Source: DATCYX01 sp963714425
Lineage (GTDB): Bacteria; Chloroflexota; Anaerolineae; Anaerolineales; UBA4823
DNA length: 64,000 bases
Assembly (NCBI GenBank): GCA_963714425.1
Contig: CAVQOI010000004.1
Coordinates: forward strand, 1-64,000
Direction of reading: 5' to 3'
Position numbers and translations under genes: made by a program. The notes beneath the pieces were generated by a model. It saw only the letters and a list, made by a program, of their open reading frames with translations. It did not search any database and was not told the origin of the DNA. The first letter of the stretch is position 1; each line of letters starts with the position of its first letter. This document shows, piece after piece, positions 55,378 through 63,750 of the stretch.

Positions 55378-56132
55378 AGAGGAGATCTACCAAAGTGAAA
55401 TCGAAAGCACAAACACAATATCTGGAAGACATGCACCACCACACCCACCACGACCCACACCGCCACTCTTACGCGCTTTCAGACGTGATCCTTGGAGGGC
55501 AAGATGGTCTGGTGAATGTGCTCGGAATCGTGCTGGGATTGGCAGCTGCCACACAGAATCCCGCTATCGTACTTGTCGGCGGGCTGGCTGCGACTTTTGC
55601 AGAGTCGGTATCCATGGGCGCGGTAGCATTTACATCCACCCTCGCAGAAGCGGATTATTATGAGAGTGAGCTTGAGCGGGAATACAGGCATGTCGAAAGT
55701 GTACCTTCCCTTGAAAAGAAAGAAGTCCGCAATATTTACAAGGAAAAAGGATTCAGCGGTGATCTCCTGGACCGTATTGTGGAAACCATCACAGCCAACC
55801 AGGACGTTTGGGTAGCCGTGATGATGGCAGAGGAGCACCAACTGGCCCCTACCGACCGTCGGACTGCATTGAGAGCGGCTCTGGTGGTCGGGATTTCAGC
55901 AATAATCGGTTCCTTGATCCCGCTCATCCCATTCCTGTTTTTGAGCATCAGCGCTAGCATGTGGGTTTCTGTTTTAATCACAATCGTTGTTTTATTTGGG
56001 GTTGGCGCCTACAAAGCAAAAGTAACCATCGGGCGGCCAATCCGCAGTGGTTTGGAAATGGCAACCATCGGTACTCTAAGTGCAATGGTTGGCTATGCTG
56101 TGGGGGCATTGCTGAAGATTCCGATGGGATAA
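55374..56132 (+). CDS. VIT1/CCC1-family Fe/Mn transporter
   Basis: About 252 residues from ATG 55374 (MKRRSTKVKSK), which overlaps the transporter stop. A GTG at 55396 with GAGGAG before it is an alternative start. After a His-rich head (HHHTHHDPHRHS) comes the family motif LSDVILGGQDGLVNVLGIVLG, then LAATFAESVSMGAVAF, a cytoplasmic helical metal-binding loop (ESELEREYRHVESVP ... EEHQLAP) and three more helices. It exports or sequesters iron or manganese. The His-rich N-terminus could bind metal. Confidence 0.88.
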   Translation: MKRRSTKVKSKAQTQYLEDMHHHTHHDPHRHSYALSDVILGGQDGLVNVLGIVLGLAAATQNPAIVLVGGLAATFAESVSMGAVAFTSTLAEADYYESELEREYRHVESVPSLEKKEVRNIYKEKGFSGDLLDRIVETITANQDVWVAVMMAEEHQLAPTDRRTALRAALVVGISAIIGSLIPLIPFLFLSISASMWVSVLITIVVLFGVGAYKAKVTIGRPIRSGLEMATIGTLSAMVGYAVGALLKIPMG

Positions 56133-56310
56133 CGGTGAAATCAACCTATCGATTGTTTCTGATCATTATGATAAAATAAATCCAATATCCGATAAGTAAA
56201 ATACCCATTCGAAATTCCGGAAAGACCTGTCTAATCCTGTTTGGGATAGCGATCATCTTTCCTGAAGGGGGAATCCAAATTCATTCAAAGGGGTCGAAAA
56301 GGTTAGTTCC

Positions 56311-56823
56311 ATGAAAGTATCTGATGCTATACGCACCAAACGTGCGGTAAGGTCGTTTGCCGACAAATCCCTCTCGGAGGATGCCATCCAGGTCATCTTG
56401 AATGCTGGGCGACGGGCGCAGTCGTCAAAAAACACCCAGCCCTGGCAGTTCATCACCATCACCGACAAACCCACACTCAAATCCTTATCGCAGTTAGGTA
56501 ACTGGGCTGGCCATCTGGCTGGGGCAGCTCTTGGCGTCGCCATTGTCCATTCCAATCCGGTTGAGCGATTCCAAATCCTGTTCGATATCGGCCAGTCCGC
56601 TGCTTACATGCAACTGGCTGCCTGGGAGATTGGGATCGCTTCCTGCCTGGCAACCATCTACGACCAGGATAGTGCTCGACGATTACTCGCCATTCCTGCC
56701 GAGATGCACATGCACTTCGCCATCTCGTTTGGATATCCACAAAACCCAGATGACCTGTCCCGACCGCCCCAGATGGGCGGCCGTAAGCCAGCTACAGAAT
56801 TGATCCACCGCGAGCGGTGGTAA
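56311..56823 (+). CDS. Nitroreductase family protein
   Basis: The 170-residue flavoprotein has the N-terminal signature VSDAIRTKRAVRSFADK, AGRRAQSSKNTQPWQFI and the C-terminal IGIASCLATIYDQDSARRLL followed by FAISFGYPQ. FMN and NAD(P)H binding is expected, with quinone, nitro or other electrophile reduction. It is 7 bases before the zinc-ribbon gene, so they are probably cotranscribed. Confidence 0.88.
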   Translation: MKVSDAIRTKRAVRSFADKSLSEDAIQVILNAGRRAQSSKNTQPWQFITITDKPTLKSLSQLGNWAGHLAGAALGVAIVHSNPVERFQILFDIGQSAAYMQLAAWEIGIASCLATIYDQDSARRLLAIPAEMHMHFAISFGYPQNPDDLSRPPQMGGRKPATELIHRERW

Positions 56824-56830
56824 TTCTTCT

Positions 56831-58405
56831 ATGAGAACTCCTATGACTTTGACCTTCAATTGCCCTTTTTGTAGCGCCCCGCTGGAAGTTGATGAGGGAA
56901 AGCGTTCAGTCCGTTGCAAGTACTGCCAGAACACCGTGATCGTGCCACACGAGCTCCGTGGTGAAGAGAGTGATCAAGTCGAACGGATCCCACAGATGCT
57001 GAGCATGGAGATGGATCTCAGCACCCTGATTGGTCAGGCAGCCGGTTTTCGCGAGGTGATTGAGCTTGCCCGCGACGGCAAGCTAATTGAAGCAATCAAG
57101 CGCTATCGGGAGCTAACCGGCGCAGACCTGAGCGAATCCAAAGCTGCAGTGGAGGATCTATCTGCCGGTAATGCGATTACTGTATTAAGCACGCTCACGT
57201 CCACGCCGTCAGTTTTTCAGGTTGAGAATGTTGATTCTGTAGATGCTTCAGCAGCCCTTGAGGAAGTGATCCAGCTGGTGCAAGAAGGTAGGAAAACCGA
57301 AGCAATCAGGCGTTTTCGTGAGGCGTTCAACACCAGCATGGTCGACGCACAAGCGAGCATTGAAAGGATCGAGGCTGGCGATCACAAATCAGTCCAGCAC
57401 TTCGTACATGCATCCTCCTCAACTCCGTTGACCATCTCGCCTCAAGCAGCTAGAAACACTGTTGTCGCAGGCGCCGCAGCTGCAGGCGGCCTTGGGTGCT
57501 TCGCCTGGGCGCTTGGTTTGACCATCGCCCTCGCCACACTCGTGCCAATTCTCTTTGCGCTCGCCTCACCGGGCGGACCGCTGGCGGGGGTGTGGCTTAA
57601 AGTTAACCCGATTTCTTTTGCACGCTTGTCCCTGAGCTTTGGTAACGAAGGCACAGGTCCAGGGTTATTCTCCGATCCACGGGGGGTCAGCGTAGATCGA
57701 GAGGGAATTATCTATGTGGCTGAGTTCAGCGATGGTCGCATCCAACGCTTCAGCATTGATGGAGAATACCTGTCGCAGTGGAATATCGGCGACGAATCCT
57801 ATACTTCCAGCATCGTGGCTCTCAGCGATGGAACTGTATATGTCGTCAGCCGGGGCGTGATCCAGCGGTTTGTCGGAGCCACCGGTGCCATTCTCTACCA
57901 GCTAGGTACAACTGAGGATTATTACTTCGATTATCTTGCGCTCTCACCGGATGGCAAGCTGGTCACAGTCGAGGGAGGCGAAACAATCATGCGTTTCGAC
58001 CCACAAGGTAAGCTCGATTTGACCATCCCCTCGGCAATAAGTACCGTCTCCAATGATAGCGAGCTGGATACACGCATCGCAGTGGACGGATTAGGCAATA
58101 TTTATGCCTTGGGCATCTTCAATAGGTCCGTGTTCAAGTTCTCACCACAAGGAAGATTCATCACCCGCTTTAGCAGCGACGGAGACGAGCCCGGGCAGCT
58201 GCATGCACCAAGCGCGATTGCCATAGACGGGCAAGGGCGCGTATATGTCAGTGATATCAAGGGAATTCAGGTATTCGACTCGGAAGGACGCTACCTTGAT
58301 CTGATCAATGGGGATGGTTATGTGTTTGGTCTGGCGATCACAGCCGATAATCAACTGGTAGCAGTGTCAAACAAGCCAGGTGTATTTATCTACCGCTTGC
58401 CCTGA
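56831..58405 (+). CDS. Zinc-ribbon, L7/L12-like repeat, transmembrane, NHL-propeller protein
   Basis: The 524-residue protein has an N-terminal zinc ribbon with two CxxC pairs (NCPFCSAPL and VRCKYCQNT, residues ~9-37) and two copies of a ribosomal-L7/L12-CTD-like helical unit (DGKLIEAIKRYRELTGADLS near 90 and EGRKTEAIRRFREAFNTSMV near 155, each followed by an A(x)2 helix and G(D/N)). One long hydrophobic segment follows (~212-250), then an outer six-bladed NHL-like propeller (FSDPRGVSVDREGIIYVAEF; LHAPSAIAIDGQGRVYVSD). The cytosolic part looks like a protein-interaction module and the outer part like a sensor. Function unknown; the order of domains is unusual. The start could be 56831 or 56843. 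Confidence 0.8.
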   Translation: MRTPMTLTFNCPFCSAPLEVDEGKRSVRCKYCQNTVIVPHELRGEESDQVERIPQMLSMEMDLSTLIGQAAGFREVIELARDGKLIEAIKRYRELTGADLSESKAAVEDLSAGNAITVLSTLTSTPSVFQVENVDSVDASAALEEVIQLVQEGRKTEAIRRFREAFNTSMVDAQASIERIEAGDHKSVQHFVHASSSTPLTISPQAARNTVVAGAAAAGGLGCFAWALGLTIALATLVPILFALASPGGPLAGVWLKVNPISFARLSLSFGNEGTGPGLFSDPRGVSVDREGIIYVAEFSDGRIQRFSIDGEYLSQWNIGDESYTSSIVALSDGTVYVVSRGVIQRFVGATGAILYQLGTTEDYYFDYLALSPDGKLVTVEGGETIMRFDPQGKLDLTIPSAISTVSNDSELDTRIAVDGLGNIYALGIFNRSVFKFSPQGRFITRFSSDGDEPGQLHAPSAIAIDGQGRVYVSDIKGIQVFDSEGRYLDLINGDGYVFGLAITADNQLVAVSNKPGVFIYRLP

Positions 58406-58494
58406 GCCATCTGATTCAGGCTCCGGTCCCTGTGTCTATGGTAGGGATTGGGCGTAATCAATCGATTCGTAATTCCTGCGATACAATCAGTCGT

Positions 58495-59421
58495 ATGAAA
58501 GTCTTATATTCTGACCGCTATCGAGTCCCACTCCCGGAGGGACATCGCTTCCCCCTGCCAAAATACAGCTTGCTCCGTGAACGGGTTTTCGCCTCAGGCA
58601 TGCTTGGTCCCGGTGACCTGATCGAAGGAGACCCTGCTACCGATGCGCAGCTCCTTCAGGTACATACGCCAGAATACGTGGAGAAAGTAGTCCACGGACG
58701 GTTATCAGAGAAAGAAATCCGCAGGATCGGGCTGCCCTGGTCGCCAGGATTGGTAGAACGCACTCGCCGCTCGGTGGGGTGTACCATCTTGGCCTGCCGT
58801 ATCGCCATCCAAGACGGCGTGGCTGTCAACCTGGCGGGGGGGACGCATCACGCCTATCCCGATCATGGCGAAGGCTACTGTGTCTTCAACGATGTTGCAG
58901 TAGCTGCACGTACGATGCAAGCGGAAGAGCGCCTGCAAAAGGTAGTGATTCTGGATTGTGATGTACATCAAGGGAATGGCACTGCAGCAATCTTCGCAAA
59001 TGACCCTTCCGTATTCACATTTTCCATTCATGGCCAAAAGAATTTTCCCTATCACAAAGAGCGCTCGGACCTGGATATCGCCTTGCCTGACAGCACCGGC
59101 GATGCAGATTACCTTGATGCGCTGAAGGAAGGCATTGCGCAATCGCTGGACGCTGCCCAAGCCGATCTGGCCATATATTTGGCAGGTGCTGATCCGTTTA
59201 TGCATGACCGGCTGGGGCGCCTATCACTGAGTAAAGCAGGTCTGGAAGCGCGAGACCGGGAAGTCTTTGAAGCTTGTCTAAGCCATGGGATACCGGTTGC
59301 GGTCACCATGTCGGGGGGTTACGCACGCGATATCAACGACACTGCCGATATTCACTTCCAAACTGTGTGCCAGGCAATCGAATTCTCGAGGAACGGAGTA
59401 CTCCCCCATGACCATATATAA
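58495..59421 (+). CDS. Histone-deacetylase-superfamily hydrolase
   Basis: The 308-residue arginase-fold deacetylase starts at ATG 58495 (MKVLYSDRYRVPLPEGHRFP). Active-site elements are GGTHHAYPDHGEGYCVFND (tandem His), VVILDCDVHQGNGTAAIF (zinc ligands Asp and His), YLAGADPFMHDRLGRLSLS and a late MSGGYA. The family includes acetoin-utilisation and acetylpolyamine hydrolases; the substrate here is not known. The methyltransferase gene starts within its last 14 bases. Confidence 0.88.
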   Translation: MKVLYSDRYRVPLPEGHRFPLPKYSLLRERVFASGMLGPGDLIEGDPATDAQLLQVHTPEYVEKVVHGRLSEKEIRRIGLPWSPGLVERTRRSVGCTILACRIAIQDGVAVNLAGGTHHAYPDHGEGYCVFNDVAVAARTMQAEERLQKVVILDCDVHQGNGTAAIFANDPSVFTFSIHGQKNFPYHKERSDLDIALPDSTGDADYLDALKEGIAQSLDAAQADLAIYLAGADPFMHDRLGRLSLSKAGLEARDREVFEACLSHGIPVAVTMSGGYARDINDTADIHFQTVCQAIEFSRNGVLPHDHI

Positions 59422-60052
59422 TGACCAACTCAGCCAGTATCATGCCAGCCTGTTTGCCGTTCATGATGAAGCCTTGCAGCATGTATGGGAGCAAACAACT
59501 TTGCTCGGCCTGCCAGCGATCAGTGTAAAGCCAGAGGAAGGGCGCTTCCTCCAATTCCTGGTGCAAGCCTGTGGCGCTAAGAAAGCGGTAGAGATTGGGA
59601 CATTGGGCGGATATAGCGGGATCTGGATCGCTCGCGGTCTGCTCCCTGGAGGCAAACTCATCACGCTCGAACGCGAACCAAGGCACGCTAAGGTCGCCCA
59701 AGCTCATTTCAAACTGGCTGGATTGTCCGATATCATTGAGATTCGTATTGGCAATGCCCATGAAACGCTCAAGGGTCTGGCGGGAAGCGGACCCTTCGAT
59801 TTTATCTTCGTCGACGCCGATAAACCGGGTTATCCGGCATACTTTGATTGGGCGATTGAGAATACCCATGCAGGCAGCGTGATTGCAATGCATAACGCGT
59901 TCCGCAAGGGAAGCGTAGCGGGAGTAGTGCCACCCGATGAATTCACGGAGATCATGCAGGGATTTAACCTCAGGGTCGCCAACGAACCACGGCTGATCAG
60001 CAGCATCTACCCTGCCGGGGATGGGACATTGATTTGTGTCAGAGTGGGGTGA
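59408..60052 (+). CDS. SAM-dependent O-methyltransferase (catechol-type)
   Basis: The 214-residue methyltransferase_3 protein has the SAM-binding VEIGTLGGYSGIWIARGL near residue 60, LITLEREPRHAKVAQAHF near 85, and the metal-binding FDFIFVDADKPGYPAYFDWA near 130. It needs a divalent metal and methylates a hydroxyl group in related enzymes. The start at 59408 overlaps the deacetylase-like gene. The open frame upstream is only that gene in another phase. Confidence 0.9.
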   Translation: MTIYNDQLSQYHASLFAVHDEALQHVWEQTTLLGLPAISVKPEEGRFLQFLVQACGAKKAVEIGTLGGYSGIWIARGLLPGGKLITLEREPRHAKVAQAHFKLAGLSDIIEIRIGNAHETLKGLAGSGPFDFIFVDADKPGYPAYFDWAIENTHAGSVIAMHNAFRKGSVAGVVPPDEFTEIMQGFNLRVANEPRLISSIYPAGDGTLICVRVG

Positions 60053-60129
60053 GATTCAATCGAATTGCCTGCAACTTTTCAGGATTGCCAGCGTAGATCA
60101 AGGTGTAGAAATATTTCAGGAGGCATTCG

Positions 60130-60321
60130 ATGAGCATTCGGCAACCTTTAAGGCGATCTCGGCGCAACCGTGTTTTTCTGGGAGTATGCGGCGGATTAGG
60201 GGATTTCTTTGGAATCAGCGCATTCTGGTTCCGCCTGGCATTCCTGATTGCTTTAATCCCTGGGGGCGTGCCTGGAATCGCAGTATATTTGCTGCTGTGG
60301 CTGATTATCCCAGCTGACTAA
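60130..60321 (+). CDS. PspC-domain membrane protein
   Basis: The 63-residue protein has a basic head (MSIRQPLRRSRRNRVF) and the PspC signature GVCGGLGDFFGISAFWFRLA, followed by one or two membrane helices ending LYLLLWLIIP-like. AGGAGG precedes the ATG by six bases. In other bacteria PspC takes part in membrane-stress response; no pspA is near. A strong terminator follows. Confidence 0.9.
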   Translation: MSIRQPLRRSRRNRVFLGVCGGLGDFFGISAFWFRLAFLIALIPGGVPGIAVYLLLWLIIPAD

Positions 60322-60333
60322 CTGACCAAGTTC

Positions 60334-60371
60334 AAATAAAACAGCGTGCACGCGTGCACGCTGTTTTATTT
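60334..60371. terminator. Perfect 38-base palindrome acting as intrinsic terminator
   Basis: Two exact 19-base arms (60334-60352, 60353-60371) meet without spacer. The GC-rich centre is flanked by A-rich and T-rich ends, so it works as a terminator in both directions. It follows pspC by 12 bases. Confidence 0.85.
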
Positions 60372-60906
60372 TCGATAGATTACTACCAAGACCAGAATGC
60401 CCGCGTGCTTGAGGCGATCCATTGGGCTGCCTGACCGCCATCTGCAGGGACTATGCAGACCCCTTAACGTACATCTCCGTCAATGCTTGCGACCCAATCT
60501 AGCGGCTTTCTGGTGACCGGATGGTGACAGAACGCCGATAATGGTCGTTAAATGTCAGGATGTCCAGGAAATCACAGCAAGGAGAGGTAATTGCCAGGCG
60601 GTGCTCCGCTGGTGAGCTTGTGGATTGCCGGTAAGAGCGCTACTCCCTTTCACAATAACTGCATCGTGATTAACCGTCTTTGGGTTGCCCGCATCCGGAT
60701 CGACGAAGTAAACATTTCCATCAATGGTAATTTAACTGATCAAGCCATTCTGCGGTGGGGCTTCAGTAAGCGGAATCAATTTTACTGAAAATCGAGCAGC
60801 TAAGCTGCGCGCCAAGCATTTCGCGTAATTATCACTGATATGACCCAATCAGACTTATCCTGCAACGAGAGTATTCGATTAACCATCAAGCATTTCTCCC
60901 CTACCA
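60372..60906. other. Gene-free stretch
   Basis: About 535 bases between the pspC terminator and the M48 protease stop. The short open frames here (60591-60788, 60840-61163) have no ribosome site or recognisable domain. I see no RNA gene or repeat. Confidence 0.5.
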
Positions 60907-62046
60907 TTAATCTCCCGATTCACTCCAGCTTCTGGCACGCGAGATGCGTTTCCCCAAGGCAGGATGCGAATACAACAAGAATTCCACCCAGGGTTCGGGG
61001 TCAGCTTCCGCCAGATTTTGGTTCGCCAGCCTGGTCAACGCCGAGGCAAAGGCAGCACCATTCCCAGTCATTTTTAGTGCATACTCATCGGCACGCCGCT
61101 CGCGCCAGCGCGCGTAGGCATTACCCAGCGGCATGGTTACCAGACCATAAACACCAGTTATGATAACAATGAGCGGGAGAGCGGCGATATCCGCCGGGCC
61201 ATCAAACCCCAGAAATGTAGTCCCCCAATGCAATCCTAGCGAAGCCAGGTAGAGCCCACTGAGCGTGATGACACTTTCGACGATGATCCCGATCGGGATA
61301 TCCTTATTCACGTGATGTCCCAGCTCATGCGCCAGGACCGTTTCGATCTCGTCTGGAGTGAATTCGTCTAATAGCGTATCACCTAATAGGATACGCCGGG
61401 TGTTGCCCAGACCAGCCAGAGCAGCGTTGGCAGCTTTCGTGCGCCGGCTCATGTCGAAACGATAGACACCGCGCACATGGGCGCCAGCGCGAGCGGATAA
61501 ACCCATCAACCGGCTTACCAGGTCGTCATGCTCTTCGCCAAGAGGTGAGAATTTATAGAATATAGGGAAGAACAAAACCGGGGCAAGGTTTGCGAGGACA
61601 ACATTGAACACTAAGAGGATCATGGCTACCCATAGCCACCAAAGGTCAGGAGAGACTCGCAGTAATGCATATACAACTTCGAGCAACAAACCGCCTAATA
61701 ATCCACCGATCAGGAGAGATTTCCCCTGATCGGAGAACCAGCCGGAAAGTGTCTGGTTGGAGAGATTGAAGCGGTGCGGTAAGACGTATCCACTGTAGAA
61801 CGCCAGCGGGTAACCGAGCAGGGTTAACCCTGCACCGAAAACAAATCCAAAAGCTGCGACGAATAGCCAGGGATTGCTTGTGACTGACACCAGCCCTTGT
61901 TTCAACGCCGCCGACCATCCAAAAAGCAGCCATGCAAGCGAGTAGAGTGCACCAATCCCCAGATCTACGAGCAAGATTTTGCGCTGGATGCGGGCGTATC
62001 GCCTGGCCTGATCCTGGCGCTCAGGATCTAGGGTGTAATTTTCCAT
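60907..62046 (-). CDS. M48 (Ste24/CAAX-like) membrane metalloprotease
   Basis: The 379-residue protein has about six membrane helices. Zinc motif HELGHH (HExxH) is near residue 240, in TVLAHELGHHVNKDIPIG, with the third ligand Glu in RRADEYALKMTGNG near 320. The N-terminal FGWSA and YPLAFYSGYVLPHRFNLSNQ match Ste24-type proteins, and the C-terminal LLYSHPALGKRI is the usual SHP ending. It would cleave membrane or misfolded proteins at the inner face. Confidence 0.92.
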   Translation of the reverse strand: MENYTLDPERQDQARRYARIQRKILLVDLGIGALYSLAWLLFGWSAALKQGLVSVTSNPWLFVAAFGFVFGAGLTLLGYPLAFYSGYVLPHRFNLSNQTLSGWFSDQGKSLLIGGLLGGLLLEVVYALLRVSPDLWWLWVAMILLVFNVVLANLAPVLFFPIFYKFSPLGEEHDDLVSRLMGLSARAGAHVRGVYRFDMSRRTKAANAALAGLGNTRRILLGDTLLDEFTPDEIETVLAHELGHHVNKDIPIGIIVESVITLSGLYLASLGLHWGTTFLGFDGPADIAALPLIVIITGVYGLVTMPLGNAYARWRERRADEYALKMTGNGAAFASALTRLANQNLAEADPEPWVEFLLYSHPALGKRISRARSWSESGD

Positions 62047-62274
62047 ACAAAAGATTATAACGCTTCAAAAATACATAGAAGCAAATATATGCTTGCGGAG
62101 TAATTTGGATAGTCAAGCCGATTAAAGGAGCTATCCATGCAACTGTCTTTCCGGATTGCCATCTTCCTTTCGCTCAACAGCCTTTTTCCTGGTCATGCCT
62201 GTATCCGCAGGCGGCAGGGCAACAATCACCGTGAATGAGCTGCCATCTGGACTGGTTGACGGAGAGGCGCTACC

Positions 62275-62364
62275 ATGCGGTTCTACATCCGCAATACTTC
62301 CACGATGCCGGCATTGGAGCTGGATGAGGCGGAAATTCAAGCACTCATCGCATTTCTAGAATGA
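62275..62364 (+). pseudogene. C-terminal remnant resembling a cytochrome c
   Basis: The 29-codon frame ATG 62275 to TGA 62364 reads STMPALELDEAEIQALIAFL at its end. This is the typical closing of a class I cytochrome c, with the axial Met and final helix. No CxxCH haem site is found upstream in any frame, although 62137-62270 has a signal-peptide-like start (MQLSFRIAIFLSLNS). It is probably the tail of a deleted gene. Confidence 0.4.
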
Positions 62365-62435
62365 TCCGCCTCTAACCCAATGTTGGAGCAGCTGGTCTTC
62401 TGGTACTGAAAAAATCTCAATCCCTCTTCGGGAAT

Positions 62436-63272
62436 TCAGGCCGTGTCACCGAAACTCAGGGCGTTACCTCCCTTCGAGGTTCGCCCTAGGAGCGCCACCA
62501 CCTCAGCGGCTGTCTCCTCAATCGGCTTAGTGGTCACATCAACCAGGGGCCAGTCTTTACGTTGTTCGAAGATTTCATAGGCGAATGCCATCTCGTGACG
62601 GATATAGTCCAGGTCGGCATAGCCTAGTGACCCCACGCCCATGTGATCCACGCGCGCCTGACGCAGTTCCGACAGGCGCTCTGGCTTGATTACCAACCCG
62701 ATAGCGCGTCTGTGCGGCAATTTGAAGAGCTCCTTGGGAGGGTCGATGCCTAAGATCAAGGGCACATTGGCGACTTTCCAACCACGGTAGCCCAGATAAA
62801 TGCTCAAAGGGGTTTTGGATGTGCGCGATACTCCGACCAAAATGATCTCCGCCTGATCCAGATCGGAAATGTTCTGACCGTCATCATGGCGAACAGTAAA
62901 ATCGATTGCGTCGATGCGCTGCAGATAGCTTGGGTCGAAGGTTAGAAACAGGCCTGGCAGAGAACGTGGCTCTTCTGCCAACAGCTCTGACAGGCGCACC
63001 AGCATCGGTCCCATCAGGTCGATAGTCGGCACATGCGCAGCGCGCCCCTCGTTTAGGAACAGGGTTCGCATCCTTTCAGAGACCAGGGTATGGACGATAA
63101 AGCCCCGCGTCTTCTTCGCCTCTTGGACAATTTTCGTAACCTGTTCTGGTTCACGAACGCCCCCAAAAAGAGCGATATCCACTTCGGGATCAGCAAATTG
63201 GGTCAATGCAGCGCGCACCACGCCCTCTGCAGTTTTGCCGGTGCCATCGGAGACGACAAAGATATGGTACAT
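62436..63272 (-). CDS. ppsR: PEP synthase/pyruvate phosphate dikinase regulatory protein (PPSR, DUF299)
   Basis: The 278-residue kinase-pyrophosphorylase switches PEP synthase or pyruvate phosphate dikinase off with ADP and on with phosphate. The N-terminal HIFVVSDGTGKTAEGVVRAA and the P-loop LVGVSRTSKTPLSIYLGYRG near residue 150 are diagnostic. The ATG at 63272 is preferred, since AGGAGG lies six bases before it; a TTG two codons earlier is possible. The target enzyme is not in the window. It links carbon flow at pyruvate with gluconeogenesis (fbp). Confidence 0.92.
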   Translation of the reverse strand: MYHIFVVSDGTGKTAEGVVRAALTQFADPEVDIALFGGVREPEQVTKIVQEAKKTRGFIVHTLVSERMRTLFLNEGRAAHVPTIDLMGPMLVRLSELLAEEPRSLPGLFLTFDPSYLQRIDAIDFTVRHDDGQNISDLDQAEIILVGVSRTSKTPLSIYLGYRGWKVANVPLILGIDPPKELFKLPHRRAIGLVIKPERLSELRQARVDHMGVGSLGYADLDYIRHEMAFAYEIFEQRKDWPLVDVTTKPIEETAAEVVALLGRTSKGGNALSFGDTA

Positions 63273-63750
63273 GGGCAACCTCCTACGTAATTATCGCGTG
63301 ACCTTTCCGACAATGCAAGAGACAGCCGAGGCAACGCCCCTTGCGGAAACCGCGAGCTATCAATATCAAACAGCATAACCATTGGGGATTTAGATTTAGT
63401 CTGGATTAGGGGGCTGTTCCCGAGCGCAAATATTGGTACACGGGATCCATGAGAAGCGAGTGCACGGATAGGTATTTGTCCCTCCCTAATTGTTATAATT
63501 AATTATCGTGACATTTTAGGGAAACGCTCCCTTAAATTACTATATGTTCAGATATTGTGCAGATCATGCTCTCTAAAATATCACTACCTGCTATGTGTCA
63601 TATAATTGATTCCTATTGTATGGATTAGATAGTCCCTTAATGCGTTCGCTCAACAACCTGAGGGGCGGCTTTACGACATAGCAGAGCGATCGCAACTCGT
63701 AGTGCAGCTTTATCAGGATTTAATCATTGAAATTCAATATTGGAGGTCTA
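63273..63750. other. AT-rich gene-free region
   Basis: About 480 bases with no convincing gene. A TATAAT-like sequence occurs near 63491 and the region should hold promoters for ppsR (leftward) and the membrane protein at 63751. Confidence 0.4.

Noticed and set aside
60591..61163. Two small open frames between pspC and the M48 gene
   Set aside because: No ribosome site, no domain, and the second runs into the antisense of the protease gene.
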